59,549 bases of DNA from Hahella ganghwensis DSM 17046 (GCF_000376785.1 NZ_AQXX01000105.1:1-59549); one strand, 5' to 3'; numbered from the stretch's first letter, positions 35,519-44,609 are shown. The notes: a model not told the origin generated them from the letters alone. Made by a program: numbers and translations.

Positions 35519-36925
35519 TTATAGAGGCCGACGCTGCATGCTTTCCTCTTCCAGCATTGCATTGTCATCCATACCAAAGCCTCTCAGCATCATGGGCGGA
35601 TCCTGAGGCGTCACACCAGTCCAGTTTTCAAGCATCTGATAGGCGTCTCTTTTGTCTTTCCAGTTCAGAGTGAGAATGTTCGCTCCGTGGTTGCCCCCTT
35701 TCACCATAAAGGTGTGGGTGCCACGAGCACTGGAATTAGGCATATAAAATGCCGCTGCCGTCCAGGGATCAATATCGCCATAAATCATCATGACATTCTC
35801 GCTTCTGACCGCTGTAAACCAGGCTATATCAGTCATCGGTCTGTAATCGAAGCGTTCGGTTGGCCACGAACTCACATAGGCACTGTAATCATTCGGATCA
35901 TACATCAGAAGGTCTTCCAAATGCTCAGTCAGCAACCGAGGATAGCCCAGTTGGGTAATCGCCTGGTAGAAGTAAGCCTCATATTGCTCCAGGCCAGTAT
36001 CCGTCACAAAGGTGAGAGGGCCCCAGCTCAGCATAAAGTTGAACAGCTCCTGATCACTGGCAGTATCGGAGGGAATATCATCGCAATAAGCAAGATCACC
36101 ATACTGGAAGAATTGGAAGTAAAGCTCACCAACCGTCAGGTCCAGAACACGATCCAGTCCCCCAGGCAAATTAAACTCCAGGCCATTCTGTGCGGCATAG
36201 GTCTGGATATAGGCTTTCATAGTCTCGCGACGCTCCAGCACGTTACGCTGATACTGTTTCAGGTCGTCGCGACAGGCTTTGGTACCCACCTGCTCCAGGA
36301 ATCTGACATAGCGAGGGTCGAGTCGTCCATAGCTTAGAGGTGCAACGAGTGCGACGGTAGCATCGACATCATCCGGGAAGAAACGACGATGATACATGGC
36401 CGTCATTCCACCCTTACTGGCGCCACGGGAAACCCATTTACCAGTGTAGAAAGGCCGGATTGCCTGAACAATACGGTGATGATCGTTAGCTGCCTGCTTG
36501 ATGGTCAGATACTGCCAGTCCATTGGATCCGGTCTCGATTCGGCAAAATACCGGTGCTCGATTTTCAACTGACTGGCATCCAATATCCGCGTCAGGTTGT
36601 ATCTGTAGGTGCTGACGGAAATATCGTATCCGTTGGTCGCCAATACCATTGGCGCTTCGACAGACTTGTGCAACAACACCATCCGCTGACTGAATGTCCC
36701 CATCATTGGATTTTCATGATCAATGGGTTGCTCGTAGCGGATCAGAATATAACGATAGCCACTGGGAGGATTATCCAGCTCTTCAGCTTCCATGCCCGGC
36801 ACTGCATTCAGATAATCCATAATATCCGGGGTTGGAAAAGGGTCAGCGTGGCTGATACTGCAAAACAGCAGGGCAAACAAAAACGATAACACTATAGGGA
36901 AATGTGATTTAGATTGCATATCCAT
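35519..36925 (-). CDS. Secreted S37-like serine aminopeptidase
   Basis: A 468-residue protein with a signal peptide (residues 1-27, ending SISHA). It shows an alpha/beta hydrolase fold of the peptidase S37 type (secreted tripeptidyl aminopeptidase, PS-10): YEQPIDHENP near 64, the nucleophile in SRGASKGGMTAMYHRRFF (Ser near 170), Asp in MIYGDIDPW and His in KGGNHGAN near 420. It probably trims peptides in the medium. Single-gene unit with its own terminator downstream. Confidence 0.82.
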   Translation of the reverse strand: MDMQSKSHFPIVLSFLFALLFCSISHADPFPTPDIMDYLNAVPGMEAEELDNPPSGYRYILIRYEQPIDHENPMMGTFSQRMVLLHKSVEAPMVLATNGYDISVSTYRYNLTRILDASQLKIEHRYFAESRPDPMDWQYLTIKQAANDHHRIVQAIRPFYTGKWVSRGASKGGMTAMYHRRFFPDDVDATVALVAPLSYGRLDPRYVRFLEQVGTKACRDDLKQYQRNVLERRETMKAYIQTYAAQNGLEFNLPGGLDRVLDLTVGELYFQFFQYGDLAYCDDIPSDTASDQELFNFMLSWGPLTFVTDTGLEQYEAYFYQAITQLGYPRLLTEHLEDLLMYDPNDYSAYVSSWPTERFDYRPMTDIAWFTAVRSENVMMIYGDIDPWTAAAFYMPNSSARGTHTFMVKGGNHGANILTLNWKDKRDAYQMLENWTGVTPQDPPMMLRGFGMDDNAMLEEESMQRRPL

Positions 36926-37380
36926 AGTTGCCTATTTTATGAAGTTCCTTTTTTCCAGGCTTAGAGCGGCTGCAGGGACAACCAGCTCAGGCAATGAATC
37001 TAACGATAAAGTGAACCGTCATATGCAAGAGTAGCTTTTATTATTCTTAAACTAAGAATCCTCAGCCGATCCATGCCCGGGATTTATTATATATTTACAT
37101 ATACAGATAAGTGACTATCAGTTATGAAAATCCCTCCTTCTGTATGAAGAACAGCCATTATAGACAGGAAGTAACATCCAGTTAAAGATAGGCCTATTCC
37201 CTATCGACCACATGGATTAGTCCCAGCAAAAAATCAACTCAACCTTTTATCTTAAAACGCCACTCTTTTACCCGTTAGCGCCATTACTACCGATAGTCAT
37301 CTTGTAGATCAAAAATCATACTTATACATTGCAGGTTCTCATGCTTTTACAGACATGATGTCTGCGGGCGTGAGGCTAGG
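36926..37380. other. Intergenic region upstream of the peptidase and toxin genes
   Basis: 455 bases, AT-rich, between divergent genes. It ends at the start of MITE copy 2. No RNA gene or believable frame seen; promoters of the peptidase gene must lie here. Confidence 0.4.
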
Positions 37381-37569
37381 GTTTGTTGACGTTTCATATG
37401 ATGCTCATGCTGGAGCCACATTTCGTTCTCTGCAAAGCGTAGAGAGTGCAGTGTAGTCACTCTACGTAAGCGATCAACAATGCCGCAAGGGGGCAAAATG
37501 AAGCCCAGCCTTGCTGGCTGGTGCCCCTTTTGAGGTTCAACATGTGCATCATATGAAACGTCAACAGAC
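37381..37569. mobile_element. MITE copy 2, upstream of the toxin gene
   Basis: The terminal inverted repeats (37381-37403 and 37547-37569) are 23 bases with one mismatch. Read on the minus strand, the interior aligns with the right half of MITE copy 1, including blocks around CATTTTGCCC, GCGGCATTG and CTTTGCAGA. The terminal repeats differ from copy 1 mainly by transitions, with matching changes on both sides. It lies 53 bases before the toxin start and could carry or disrupt promoter elements. Confidence 0.85.
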
Positions 37570-37622
37570 TCTGGGCTACCTATAAAAATAATTTACTTAA
37601 TTCAAACCGAGGTAGAACCATT

Positions 37623-38546
37623 ATGAAAACAGCCAAGGAATACTCCAAAGTACTTATTGGCCTTTGTCTTACAGCCGGTATGGCTCATGCGGGAGATACG
37701 ATTAAATCCTACACCAGTACGCTATATGAGCTAGATAACAGCGATGCGAGGAGCAAGAGAATCCGGCTGGTGTATACCGTTCAGAATGCATGGAATCAAA
37801 CCCATTACCCTGAAGGCATCAAAGAAGTGAAGTTGGTGCTCAATGGCGGTTCCGGATTTGATATGTCCAATGTCCCCTCCCGACAAACCCTTTACGAATC
37901 AGGAACCAGTGCAGACTACCGTTATACGATTCCGACCGCTTTCCAGCTGAAAGTCGGTTATCAGGGTGGCTCCAGTTTGCGTCACTTGACCCACGCTCCT
38001 GAGAATACCATCTCAAGTGCCCAGGTTAGCGAATCAACTGAGTTCAATCTGGGTTTCACATTGAATGAAGAGTCTCCCAGCATTAACGGTGGCGTGTCCT
38101 GGAGCACTCGGGTGACCTATAACCAGGAAGAATTCAAGACCGTCACTGACTTCAGTCAGTCGAATGAAGGTGTTACCTGGAATATTGTTAACCAAACTAT
38201 CAAACATCGTACTCCTCCCAAAGACAACCTCCTCTACGCGTGGACGTATCTGTTCTGGGGCTGCAGCATCAACAACCTGATCCCCACAAGCGAACTGCCA
38301 ACGGTTATGACCGCAGACTTCAAACCAGAAGCCGCCATTCTGTATCGTAAAAGGGACTTGAATGACGGACAGAATTCGTCTCAGTTGAAACTGGAGGCGA
38401 ACTGGCAGAAAACCCATTATCACTTCGCACGTGACTGGTGCAGTTTCTACTCTGATTTCAGCTGGAAAGGATATAACGACTACAGCGAGTGGACCAACGC
38501 CAGCCGGGTTGTCACCATTTCCTGGAACGACAGTCTTTATCACTAA
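37623..38546 (+). CDS. Leukocidin/haemolysin-family pore-forming toxin (putative)
   Basis: A 307-residue protein with a Sec signal peptide (MKTAKEYSKVLIGLCLTAGM, cut after AHA). The mature part resembles the cytolysin domain of Vibrio cholerae cytolysin/haemolysin: an early beta sandwich, the central GGVSWSTRVTYNQEEFKT followed by NEGVTWNIVNQ, and an aromatic-rich rim near the end (DWCSFYSDFSWKGYNDYSEW). Two cysteines (WGCS, DWCS) may form a disulfide. GAGG lies about ten bases before the ATG. No lectin domains follow. The next gene looks like a matching chaperone. The family assignment rests on remembered sequence patterns. Confidence 0.7.
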   Translation: MKTAKEYSKVLIGLCLTAGMAHAGDTIKSYTSTLYELDNSDARSKRIRLVYTVQNAWNQTHYPEGIKEVKLVLNGGSGFDMSNVPSRQTLYESGTSADYRYTIPTAFQLKVGYQGGSSLRHLTHAPENTISSAQVSESTEFNLGFTLNEESPSINGGVSWSTRVTYNQEEFKTVTDFSQSNEGVTWNIVNQTIKHRTPPKDNLLYAWTYLFWGCSINNLIPTSELPTVMTADFKPEAAILYRKRDLNDGQNSSQLKLEANWQKTHYHFARDWCSFYSDFSWKGYNDYSEWTNASRVVTISWNDSLYH

Positions 38547-38566
38547 TTACGACTTGATTTGATTGA

Positions 38567-38593
38567 CGCTATCGGGGGCCGCCCCCGATAGCG
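38567..38593 (+). other. Strong hairpin between toxin and chaperone genes
   Basis: CGCTATCGGGGG pairs perfectly with CCCCCGATAGCG over a three-base loop. It lies 21 bases after the toxin stop and 24 before the next start. With no T-run, it is not a classical terminator; it could stabilise the toxin mRNA end or reduce expression of the second gene. Confidence 0.75.
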
Positions 38594-38616
38594 CTCTCAA
38601 GAATCAGGAGGTATAT

Positions 38617-39249
38617 ATGCCCTTAAAAAAACTGGCACTGTTGGCAGTACCCGCTTGTCTAATGCTCACCGGCATTTACTTTTTCCAAACGGAGGAAGGC
38701 GCGGCCGACACCTCTCACGCCAGCCATTCCGCCGATTCCATTGCCATCGAAGACAGTTCTTCAAAGCTCTCAGTTACAAACGCTTCGACAGATCAGGAAG
38801 CCAAGGTAGTGGTTGAGGAAGACGTTGTCCCGCAGGATACCGGCCCCTGGATATCACAGGCCTCGACCGAGCTAAGCTCAGAGTTATATGACTATATTGA
38901 GTCAGAGCAACTGAAATACATTGATATCAGCACCTATCCGTTTGATCTGCAGACCGAGAAGGTTCTACGCAGTTTGTCGCAGTCCGGTGAAATACTGCTC
39001 TTTGATAATACTGAAGCCGACCGGCTCAGCGGTATTGCAGAGAAACCGGAAGACATTATTGCGGACTATTTTGGCACCGCCAGCGCGGCAGATGCGGTTG
39101 TCGCCACCAGTATAAGAACCAGCGGAGGGGGTACTCACTTTATGGTACTTCCCGTACCGGGTAATACTGAGCAAGGAGTCCTGGCCGAGGACATTAAAGC
39201 TGCTGTCGCTTTGCTTAAAGAGGAAAAGGAGAAAAAAGCAACGCTTTAA
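38617..39249 (+). CDS. Secreted haemolysin_N-like protein, probable toxin chaperone
   Basis: A 210-residue protein with an N-terminal signal/anchor (MPLKKLALLAVPACLMLTGI). A Ser/Thr/Glu-rich linker (residues ~25-80) precedes a compact domain with ELYDYIESEQLKYIDIS and GEILLFDNTEADRLSG. This pattern recalls the N-terminal pro-domain of Vibrio cholerae cytolysin, an intramolecular chaperone, and the VvhB-type partner of V. vulnificus haemolysin. Start at 38617 is set by AGGAGG eight bases upstream. In this arrangement the pro-domain would be a separate protein downstream of the toxin. Assignment is tentative. Confidence 0.6.
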   Translation: MPLKKLALLAVPACLMLTGIYFFQTEEGAADTSHASHSADSIAIEDSSSKLSVTNASTDQEAKVVVEEDVVPQDTGPWISQASTELSSELYDYIESEQLKYIDISTYPFDLQTEKVLRSLSQSGEILLFDNTEADRLSGIAEKPEDIIADYFGTASAADAVVATSIRTSGGGTHFMVLPVPGNTEQGVLAEDIKAAVALLKEEKEKKATL

Positions 39250-39275
39250 GCACTTACTCAAAGAAACCAAACTTC

Positions 39276-39324
39276 TCCCTGCCGGCGTCTGGGTTCAATT
39301 CCTTCAGGCACCGACAGGGTAGAT
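39276..39324 (+). terminator. Possible terminator after the toxin operon
   Basis: CCCTGCCGGCGTCTG pairs with CAGGCACCGACAGGG at 13 of 15 positions around a loop, followed by an imperfect T-rich stretch. It sits 27 bases after the chaperone stop, between convergent genes. Confidence 0.5.
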
Positions 39325-39372
39325 TTCTTGGCTGATACCATTAACCTCTAGAAGCTCAAGTCGAGACGGTTG

Positions 39373-39834
39373 TCATTTGACCTCAATATGCTCCACCCCT
39401 GCACGAACTTTGGCCAGCAACCTGGCAAGTTCCTTTCTCTCGGATGCCGTCAGATCTTTCAGAACCTGCTCTGTCAATTCCTCACCAATATCCCTGGCTT
39501 TACCAAGCTTGGGCTGCAGTGGCGCACGTAAATAGATCCAGGTTTTTCGTCTATCTGTTTCATCAACTTCCCGACGAATATACTGCAGGTTTTCCAGTTT
39601 CTTCAAAAGCACCGTCATGGTTGATTTGGTAACACCGAGAAATTCTCGAAGCTCAGTGACGGTCGCCTGACGGTACAGATTCAGATACATCAGAATGTCC
39701 GCATGACTGACGGATAAATTGGCATCCAGTTCAGACTTGAGCTGCCGCTCCAGCAACCTCTGCACCGCCTTGTTGATCACCGAGATCTGAAAAAATAACG
39801 CTTTGTCGTCCAAAGAACTTTCACCCTGCTTCAT
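39373..39834 (-). CDS. MarR-family transcriptional regulator
   Basis: A 153-residue winged-helix protein. Recognition elements TVTELREFLGVTKSTMTVLL and the wing RREVDETDRRKTWIYL are typical of MarR. Divergent from an enoyl-CoA hydratase gene, with tandem GTAC-based palindromes between, so it most likely represses that gene and itself. The ligand may be an acyl or aromatic CoA ester or acid, by analogy only. Confidence 0.88.
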   Translation of the reverse strand: MKQGESSLDDKALFFQISVINKAVQRLLERQLKSELDANLSVSHADILMYLNLYRQATVTELREFLGVTKSTMTVLLKKLENLQYIRREVDETDRRKTWIYLRAPLQPKLGKARDIGEELTEQVLKDLTASERKELARLLAKVRAGVEHIEVK

Positions 39835-39946
39835 TGTTTTGGCATCAGAACAGCTTTTTCACACCGGAACAATTGTTTTCACCCAGAACATAAGCATTGC
39901 AAATTCAGCCCAATCAAACCAGTGATCAGTTGCTCGAGACATATTA

Positions 39947-39981
39947 GTACGATACAGTACCATTATAGTACGTCATCGTAC
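39947..39981. promoter_or_regulatory. Tandem palindromic operators for the MarR regulator
   Basis: Two adjacent imperfect palindromes built on the same half-site: GTACGATACAGTAC (39947-39960) and GTACGTCATCGTAC (39968-39981). Their centres are 21 bases apart, two helical turns, so two dimers would bind the same face. They lie in the divergent promoter region. Confidence 0.7.
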
Positions 39982-40020
39982 CATGTTGACGTCTATCCAA
40001 ACAATAACGGAGAAAAGCAC

Positions 40021-40854
40021 ATGAGCACGTATACCTACCATGATCTGGTCAATCGATTTTCAGAAACGGAATCCCAATATGTGAAACTGAGCATCAGAGG
40101 CCATTATGCACTGATCACGATGAACGACCCTGATCGTCTGAATTGCCTGAGCGGCCCCATGACTGTTCAGTTATTGGAGAAATTGACACAGGCATCCACC
40201 AATAACGATGTCCGGGCGATTATCCTGACCGGATCGGATCCGGCGTTCAGCGCAGGAGGCGATATGGAACTCATGCATATGGCACACGACAGTATCGGCC
40301 AACAGTCACCTGAAGGGGTGACGATCATGCGGAACTGGATACGTTATCAGTTCGGAGGGATCGCCAGATTGATCAAGCATTCCGAAAAAACCGTTATTTC
40401 AGCCATCAATGGTGCGGCGGCAGGTGTTGGGCTTTCCTTTGCCTTTGCATCGGATATCCTGCTCGGTTCAGAGAAAGCCCGGATTGTTCCTGCGTTTGGA
40501 AAGATAGGATTGACACCGGAGGTTGGTACCAGTTGGTACCTGACCCGCAAACTGGGCTATCAACGAGCCATGGAATACTATTTGGAAGGTCGGGAAATAT
40601 CCGCCGATCAGGCCTTGGATCTCGGTATACTGAATCAGGTAGTCGCACATGATGACTTGATCGATGCTGCAATCGCCTACGCCGATAAAATCAATCAACT
40701 CCCCTCCAGTGTCGTCGGCATGACCAAAACCTTATTAAGAAGAGCTGCCGATATTACCTGGGATCAGGCCATTGAACTGGAAGAGTTTATAGAGCCGACA
40801 TGTTTCACCACTCAATATCACCAGGAGGCCGTCAGCCGATTTCTGGAACGCTGA
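40021..40854 (+). CDS. Enoyl-CoA hydratase/isomerase family protein
   Basis: A 277-residue crotonase-fold enzyme. The oxyanion-hole segments are visible: SAGGDMELMH near residue 78 and NGAAAGVGLSFAFASD near 130. It starts at ATG 40021 with GGAG nine bases upstream; an in-frame start at 39922 would run through the operators. It may act in degradation of a fatty, aromatic or hydroxy acid under MarR control. The substrate is unknown; no other beta-oxidation gene is adjacent. Confidence 0.88.
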   Translation: MSTYTYHDLVNRFSETESQYVKLSIRGHYALITMNDPDRLNCLSGPMTVQLLEKLTQASTNNDVRAIILTGSDPAFSAGGDMELMHMAHDSIGQQSPEGVTIMRNWIRYQFGGIARLIKHSEKTVISAINGAAAGVGLSFAFASDILLGSEKARIVPAFGKIGLTPEVGTSWYLTRKLGYQRAMEYYLEGREISADQALDLGILNQVVAHDDLIDAAIAYADKINQLPSSVVGMTKTLLRRAADITWDQAIELEEFIEPTCFTTQYHQEAVSRFLER

Positions 40855-41188
40855 TACCAGGATCTAACAACAGAAGTAACAATAGGACACCTTGTAGATG
40901 CGATAAAAAGCTGTGTATATCCTAACGCCATAGGTGACATATCATCCCAAAAGTAATAAAACCTGATTTAGATTTAAAATCCTATTGTGAAAATTGCTTC
41001 GCTTTATTAGAGTGCTTTTTGACCAGCACGGTTCACTCCAATAATAATCGTTGGCTGGCACAAGGGAACGGACACAATCTGTCCCCCTACCCTAGCAAGG
41101 CACAATAATATATTGCCTTTCCTTGCAGCACACCACTGACCGTGGACGACTGTAGAGGTAGGAATGGCTTCTATGGAAGGAGATACCA
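40855..41188. other. Intergenic region before the aminopeptidase gene
   Basis: 334 bases, AT-rich at first. I see no RNA gene, terminator or repeat; it should contain the aminopeptidase promoter. The strong ribosome site GGAAGGAGA lies just before the next start. Confidence 0.4.
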
Positions 41189-42751
41189 ATGAACAAGTAC
41201 CTACGACTGACCGTTCCAGCGTTGCTGGCGGCGTCGCAACTGGCGCAGGCAGAAGATGTCTGGATCACAACTGATACCGACGGTTTCAGTGCCATCCAAC
41301 GCCACTTCCCCGAAATGGTAGAACAAGCCACAGCCCGGACTTTCACCGCCAATGGAGTGTCCGCCTTTAAAGTCAGCGAAGATCAGATACCTGCCATCTC
41401 TGCCATGATGCACCGCGAGCTGAACCGCTGCGGTGGTTTTATCGCCCATGAATCCCAGGAGCTTGCACAAAGCGCTGCGCTATTCGGATCAATGATGGCC
41501 TCCGCTGCCGAAGTACAGCCACCGGATTACAGCATTGATAACGCTGAAGTGGTTATGGCCATGCAGAACGAGGTGAAGGAGCCCGATATCCGCTCCACTA
41601 TCCAGAGTCTGGCGAATTTCACCAATCGCTATTACACCACGTCCGGTGGATTACAGGGCGCTCAATGGATCAAAAACAAGTGGGAAACCCTGGCCGGCTC
41701 ACGGGATGACATTTCGGTTGAGTTCTTCAACCACAGTTGGCAACAGCCATCCGTTATTATGACGATTGAAGGCAAAACCGATCCTGATGAAATTGTCGTA
41801 CTCGGCGGACACCAGGACTCCATTGCCGGTTCCATCACGGGCGAGAATACTCGTGCGCCAGGGGCAGATGATGACGCTTCCGGCATCGCCACCCTGACTT
41901 CCGTCATCACCGCGATGACCGAAACCGGGTACAAGCCCGACAAAACGGTCATGCTGATGGCTTATGCGGCAGAAGAGGTCGGCCTTCGAGGCTCTCAAAA
42001 AATCGCGCAGTCTTTCAGTAATCAGGGCAAAAATGTCATTGGGGTTCTGCAACTGGATATGACCAACTACAAGGGGTCCAGTGGCGATATCTACCTGATG
42101 CAGGATTACACCAACTCCTCCCAGAACCAATTCCTGGCAGATCTTGCCAGCACCTATCAACCCTCCGTCACGGTGGGCTACAGTGAATGTGGCTACGGAT
42201 GCTCTGACCATGCCTCCTGGCACAACCAGGGATACGTTGCTTCATTCCCGTTTGAGTCTACCTTTAACGGCCACAACCCTCATATTCATACTGCCCAGGA
42301 CACTCTGGACAAAAGCGGTAATAACGCCGATCACGCGCTTAACTTCGGAAAACTGGCCGCCGCTTATGTGGCAGAGCTGGCCAAGGGTGACTTCACTGAC
42401 GACCCAGGCCCTGATCCCGATCCAGACCCGGATCCAGGCGATGAGACTATCGAAAACTTCGAAGGTAACGTCAGCAGAGGCGCTGAAGACCAGCTTGGTC
42501 CATTTAAAGTCGCCGAGGGCACAGACTTCAGTGCCGTTATGACGGGTACCAATGATGCCGATCTTTATGTTCGGGTAGGTGCAGCCCCAACGACAACCTA
42601 CTATGATTGCCGTCCCTATCTGAATGGTTCCTCTGAAACTTGCGAACTCAAGGTACCGACGGGTGAAGACGAGGTCTATGTAATGGTCAGAGGCTATAGC
42701 TGGTCATCTTCCAGCTATGAGCTCGAAGTGACTTACACTCAGATTCAATAG
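41189..42751 (+). CDS. Secreted M28 leucyl aminopeptidase with PPC domain
   Basis: A 520-residue exported zinc peptidase. Signal peptide residues 1-21. A propeptide-like region (22-~105) is followed by the M28E catalytic domain with metal ligands in GGHQDSI, GADDDASG, AYAAEEVGLRGS, QLDM and HIHTAQDT. A spacer of Pro-Asp repeats (near 403-415) leads to a C-terminal PPC domain (about 420-520), which is usually removed after export. Closely resembles the Vibrio proteolyticus aminopeptidase layout. Confidence 0.94.
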   Translation: MNKYLRLTVPALLAASQLAQAEDVWITTDTDGFSAIQRHFPEMVEQATARTFTANGVSAFKVSEDQIPAISAMMHRELNRCGGFIAHESQELAQSAALFGSMMASAAEVQPPDYSIDNAEVVMAMQNEVKEPDIRSTIQSLANFTNRYYTTSGGLQGAQWIKNKWETLAGSRDDISVEFFNHSWQQPSVIMTIEGKTDPDEIVVLGGHQDSIAGSITGENTRAPGADDDASGIATLTSVITAMTETGYKPDKTVMLMAYAAEEVGLRGSQKIAQSFSNQGKNVIGVLQLDMTNYKGSSGDIYLMQDYTNSSQNQFLADLASTYQPSVTVGYSECGYGCSDHASWHNQGYVASFPFESTFNGHNPHIHTAQDTLDKSGNNADHALNFGKLAAAYVAELAKGDFTDDPGPDPDPDPDPGDETIENFEGNVSRGAEDQLGPFKVAEGTDFSAVMTGTNDADLYVRVGAAPTTTYYDCRPYLNGSSETCELKVPTGEDEVYVMVRGYSWSSSSYELEVTYTQIQ

Positions 42752-42765
42752 CATCAATGGATACT

Positions 42766-42793
42766 ACCCACGGAGCCTATGAGCTCCGTGGGT
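42766..42793 (+). terminator. Terminator after the M28 aminopeptidase gene
   Basis: ACCCACGGAGC pairs perfectly with GCTCCGTGGGT around a short loop, followed by TTTATC. It begins 15 bases after the stop codon. Confidence 0.75.
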
Positions 42794-43108
42794 TTATCAC
42801 TCATTCAGCCCAAGGTATATCAATCAAACACACCGTCTTAACTGAGCATTTGTTTCAACCTGTTCATACCCAAAAAACCAGATAGTCTGCACATTGGTAA
42901 TGTGCATTGCACTTGCACCTATGTCCCCCTTCATCAAAAAGCACTTCCCCTCTATAGTGATCCCCGGTAATCGTAGTCGAGGCGATACTCATCAGGTTTA
43001 ATTGGAAATACATCCGGTTAATCTCCCTCAACCATGCAGCTGGCAGGCATAAGCATAAAAAATCGATGCTATGCGAGTGGGAACTTCATTTATGTAAAGG
43101 ATTAAACA
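42794..43108. other. Intergenic region with a 17-bp palindrome
   Basis: 315 bases before the CBM21-like gene. The palindrome GCACATT-GGT-AATGTGC (42889-42905) looks like a repressor or activator site and is followed by more GCA-rich repeats (TGCATTGCAC, TTGCACC). Nothing else stands out. Confidence 0.45.
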
Positions 43109-43942
43109 GTGAAAAGCTCAATATCATTGCTGCAATGCATTATGGCTCTTTTTCTAACACTCAGCGTCACCGTAACTTCGGCACAGGAAGTCGAACTGTT
43201 GAAAGCCGACTCCCGCATTCACGGGAAATATGGTTTTACCTGGCAGACCTACACCATGGATATCCTGGTGGACAATCTTGCCTACGAAAAGAAAGTCTCT
43301 ATCAGTTACCTCGATGATGATGGGCAATGGAAAGAGCTTGAGGCATCTTTCAGCCATATGGTCAGCCCGGAAAAAGAAGTATGGCAACTGTCCAGGACAC
43401 GCATGCTTCATCACCCGAATGAGCCGGCACAACAGCCACTAAACCTGATATTCAGGATAAAATACGAGGCTGATGGCAACGTCTACTTGGATGACAATCA
43501 ACAGCGGAACTATTTTATTTCGGCCGGGTCAGGCGAATATATCCGCCCCACTATACTGGTAGATTATGCTGGTGCCGTTGCCCCTTATGACACCAACTAC
43601 GGGGATAACAACACACACTTCGATGGCCGGTTCAGTGTCGGTGTACTGTTGAAAAACCTGGGCTACACCAAGGATGTCAAAGTCCACTATACAACCGATG
43701 ACTGGGAGACCACCCATATCAGTAACCTGTCTTTCCAACACGGCCGTATGCTGGGATATAGCTGGATTACTTACCCCAATCCCCACGGTGTTGAGTATTG
43801 GAGTATGACCACAACTGGCCCTGAAATGCAGGATATCTCCGTCGATCAGATTGAGTTTGTCATCTCTTATGAGGTTAACGGTCAAACTTACTGGGATAAT
43901 AATTTCGGACAGAATTACCAGGTATCAGTGTTGCATCACTAA
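43109..43942 (+). CDS. Secreted protein with two CBM21-like carbohydrate-binding domains
   Basis: A 277-residue protein with a signal peptide (residues 1-25, ending VTSA). Two similar beta-sandwich units follow, about 28-140 and 150-277. Both have an aromatic-rich V-x-N-L-x-Y-x-K-x-V pattern (ILVDNLAYEKKVSISYLDD; GVLLKNLGYTKDVKVHYTTD). The second ends with ISYEVNGQTYWDNNFGQNY, the signature of glycogen/starch-binding CBM21. There is no catalytic domain. Start GTG at 43109 with AAGGA upstream. It may bind storage glycan of a eukaryotic host or prey; the role is unknown. Confidence 0.75.
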   Translation: MKSSISLLQCIMALFLTLSVTVTSAQEVELLKADSRIHGKYGFTWQTYTMDILVDNLAYEKKVSISYLDDDGQWKELEASFSHMVSPEKEVWQLSRTRMLHHPNEPAQQPLNLIFRIKYEADGNVYLDDNQQRNYFISAGSGEYIRPTILVDYAGAVAPYDTNYGDNNTHFDGRFSVGVLLKNLGYTKDVKVHYTTDDWETTHISNLSFQHGRMLGYSWITYPNPHGVEYWSMTTTGPEMQDISVDQIEFVISYEVNGQTYWDNNFGQNYQVSVLHH

Positions 43943-43952
43943 TTAGTGATTC

Positions 43953-43990
43953 TGGCCCGTCCTGACAATATTTGTCGGGGTGGGCCTTTA
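43953..43990 (+). terminator. Terminator after the CBM21-like gene
   Basis: GGCCCGTCCTGACA pairs with TGTCGGGGTGGGCC (with G-U pairs) around a short loop, then TTTAC. It starts about ten bases after the stop codon. Confidence 0.75.
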
Positions 43991-44231
43991 CGAATCCAAT
44001 AAAATAAACTTACTTCAAGCTACTCGACAATAAACTCGCGTTCGTCTTGATCTGCCAGTTCAATAAAAATTCGTTGTCATCATATTTCCACATAATTCCT
44101 ACCAGAAAAGTCATTAATCAGCATCAAGATGCCAGGTAATTGCATCATGCTGTCGGACGCTAAGATCTCAATGATCATCGGCCGACAACCTGAATCAAAT
44201 AGCCCAATAGCCTGGACAAGGAATCTCATCA

Positions 44232-44609
44232 ATGAAATCAAAGCTTGAAGTCTACACACTGACGGTGTGTTTTTCCTGTGTGATTTGTCTACTCATCACC
44301 CTCTCCAGTGGAGGGTATTCGATGATCAAAATACTGTCACCTGAAACTACACTGAACACCTACCAATTCACCCGTTATCAATCCAACAATCTCTATTGGG
44401 ACAGACACCAATCTGACAAAGAAGAGGTCAAGAAACCATCAGAAAGTGAACTAACCAGCATGCGGCAGGAAGAGTTTGCACTCACTCTTGAATCAGAGTC
44501 CAGAGAAGGAAAACAGTCTCTGATTCAGTACCTGATATTTATAATAGTCAGTAGTGCTTTGCTCGGTGTTCATTGGACAATTCTCCGCAGACTGCAAGCT
44601 GCGGAGTAA
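44232..44609 (+). CDS. Small membrane protein of unknown function
   Basis: A 125-residue protein with hydrophobic helices at residues ~8-26 and ~99-117 and a polar, charged middle (KEEVKKPSESELTSMRQEEF). The layout predicts a periplasmic loop of about 70 residues between two anchors. AAGGAA lies 8-13 bases upstream of the ATG. I do not recognise a family. Stands alone. Confidence 0.65.
   Translation: MKSKLEVYTLTVCFSCVICLLITLSSGGYSMIKILSPETTLNTYQFTRYQSNNLYWDRHQSDKEEVKKPSESELTSMRQEEFALTLESESREGKQSLIQYLIFIIVSSALLGVHWTILRRLQAAE

Noticed and set aside
42400-42445. Tandem DNA repeat in the aminopeptidase gene
   Set aside because: It encodes the Pro-Asp linker between the catalytic and PPC domains; an ordinary protein spacer.
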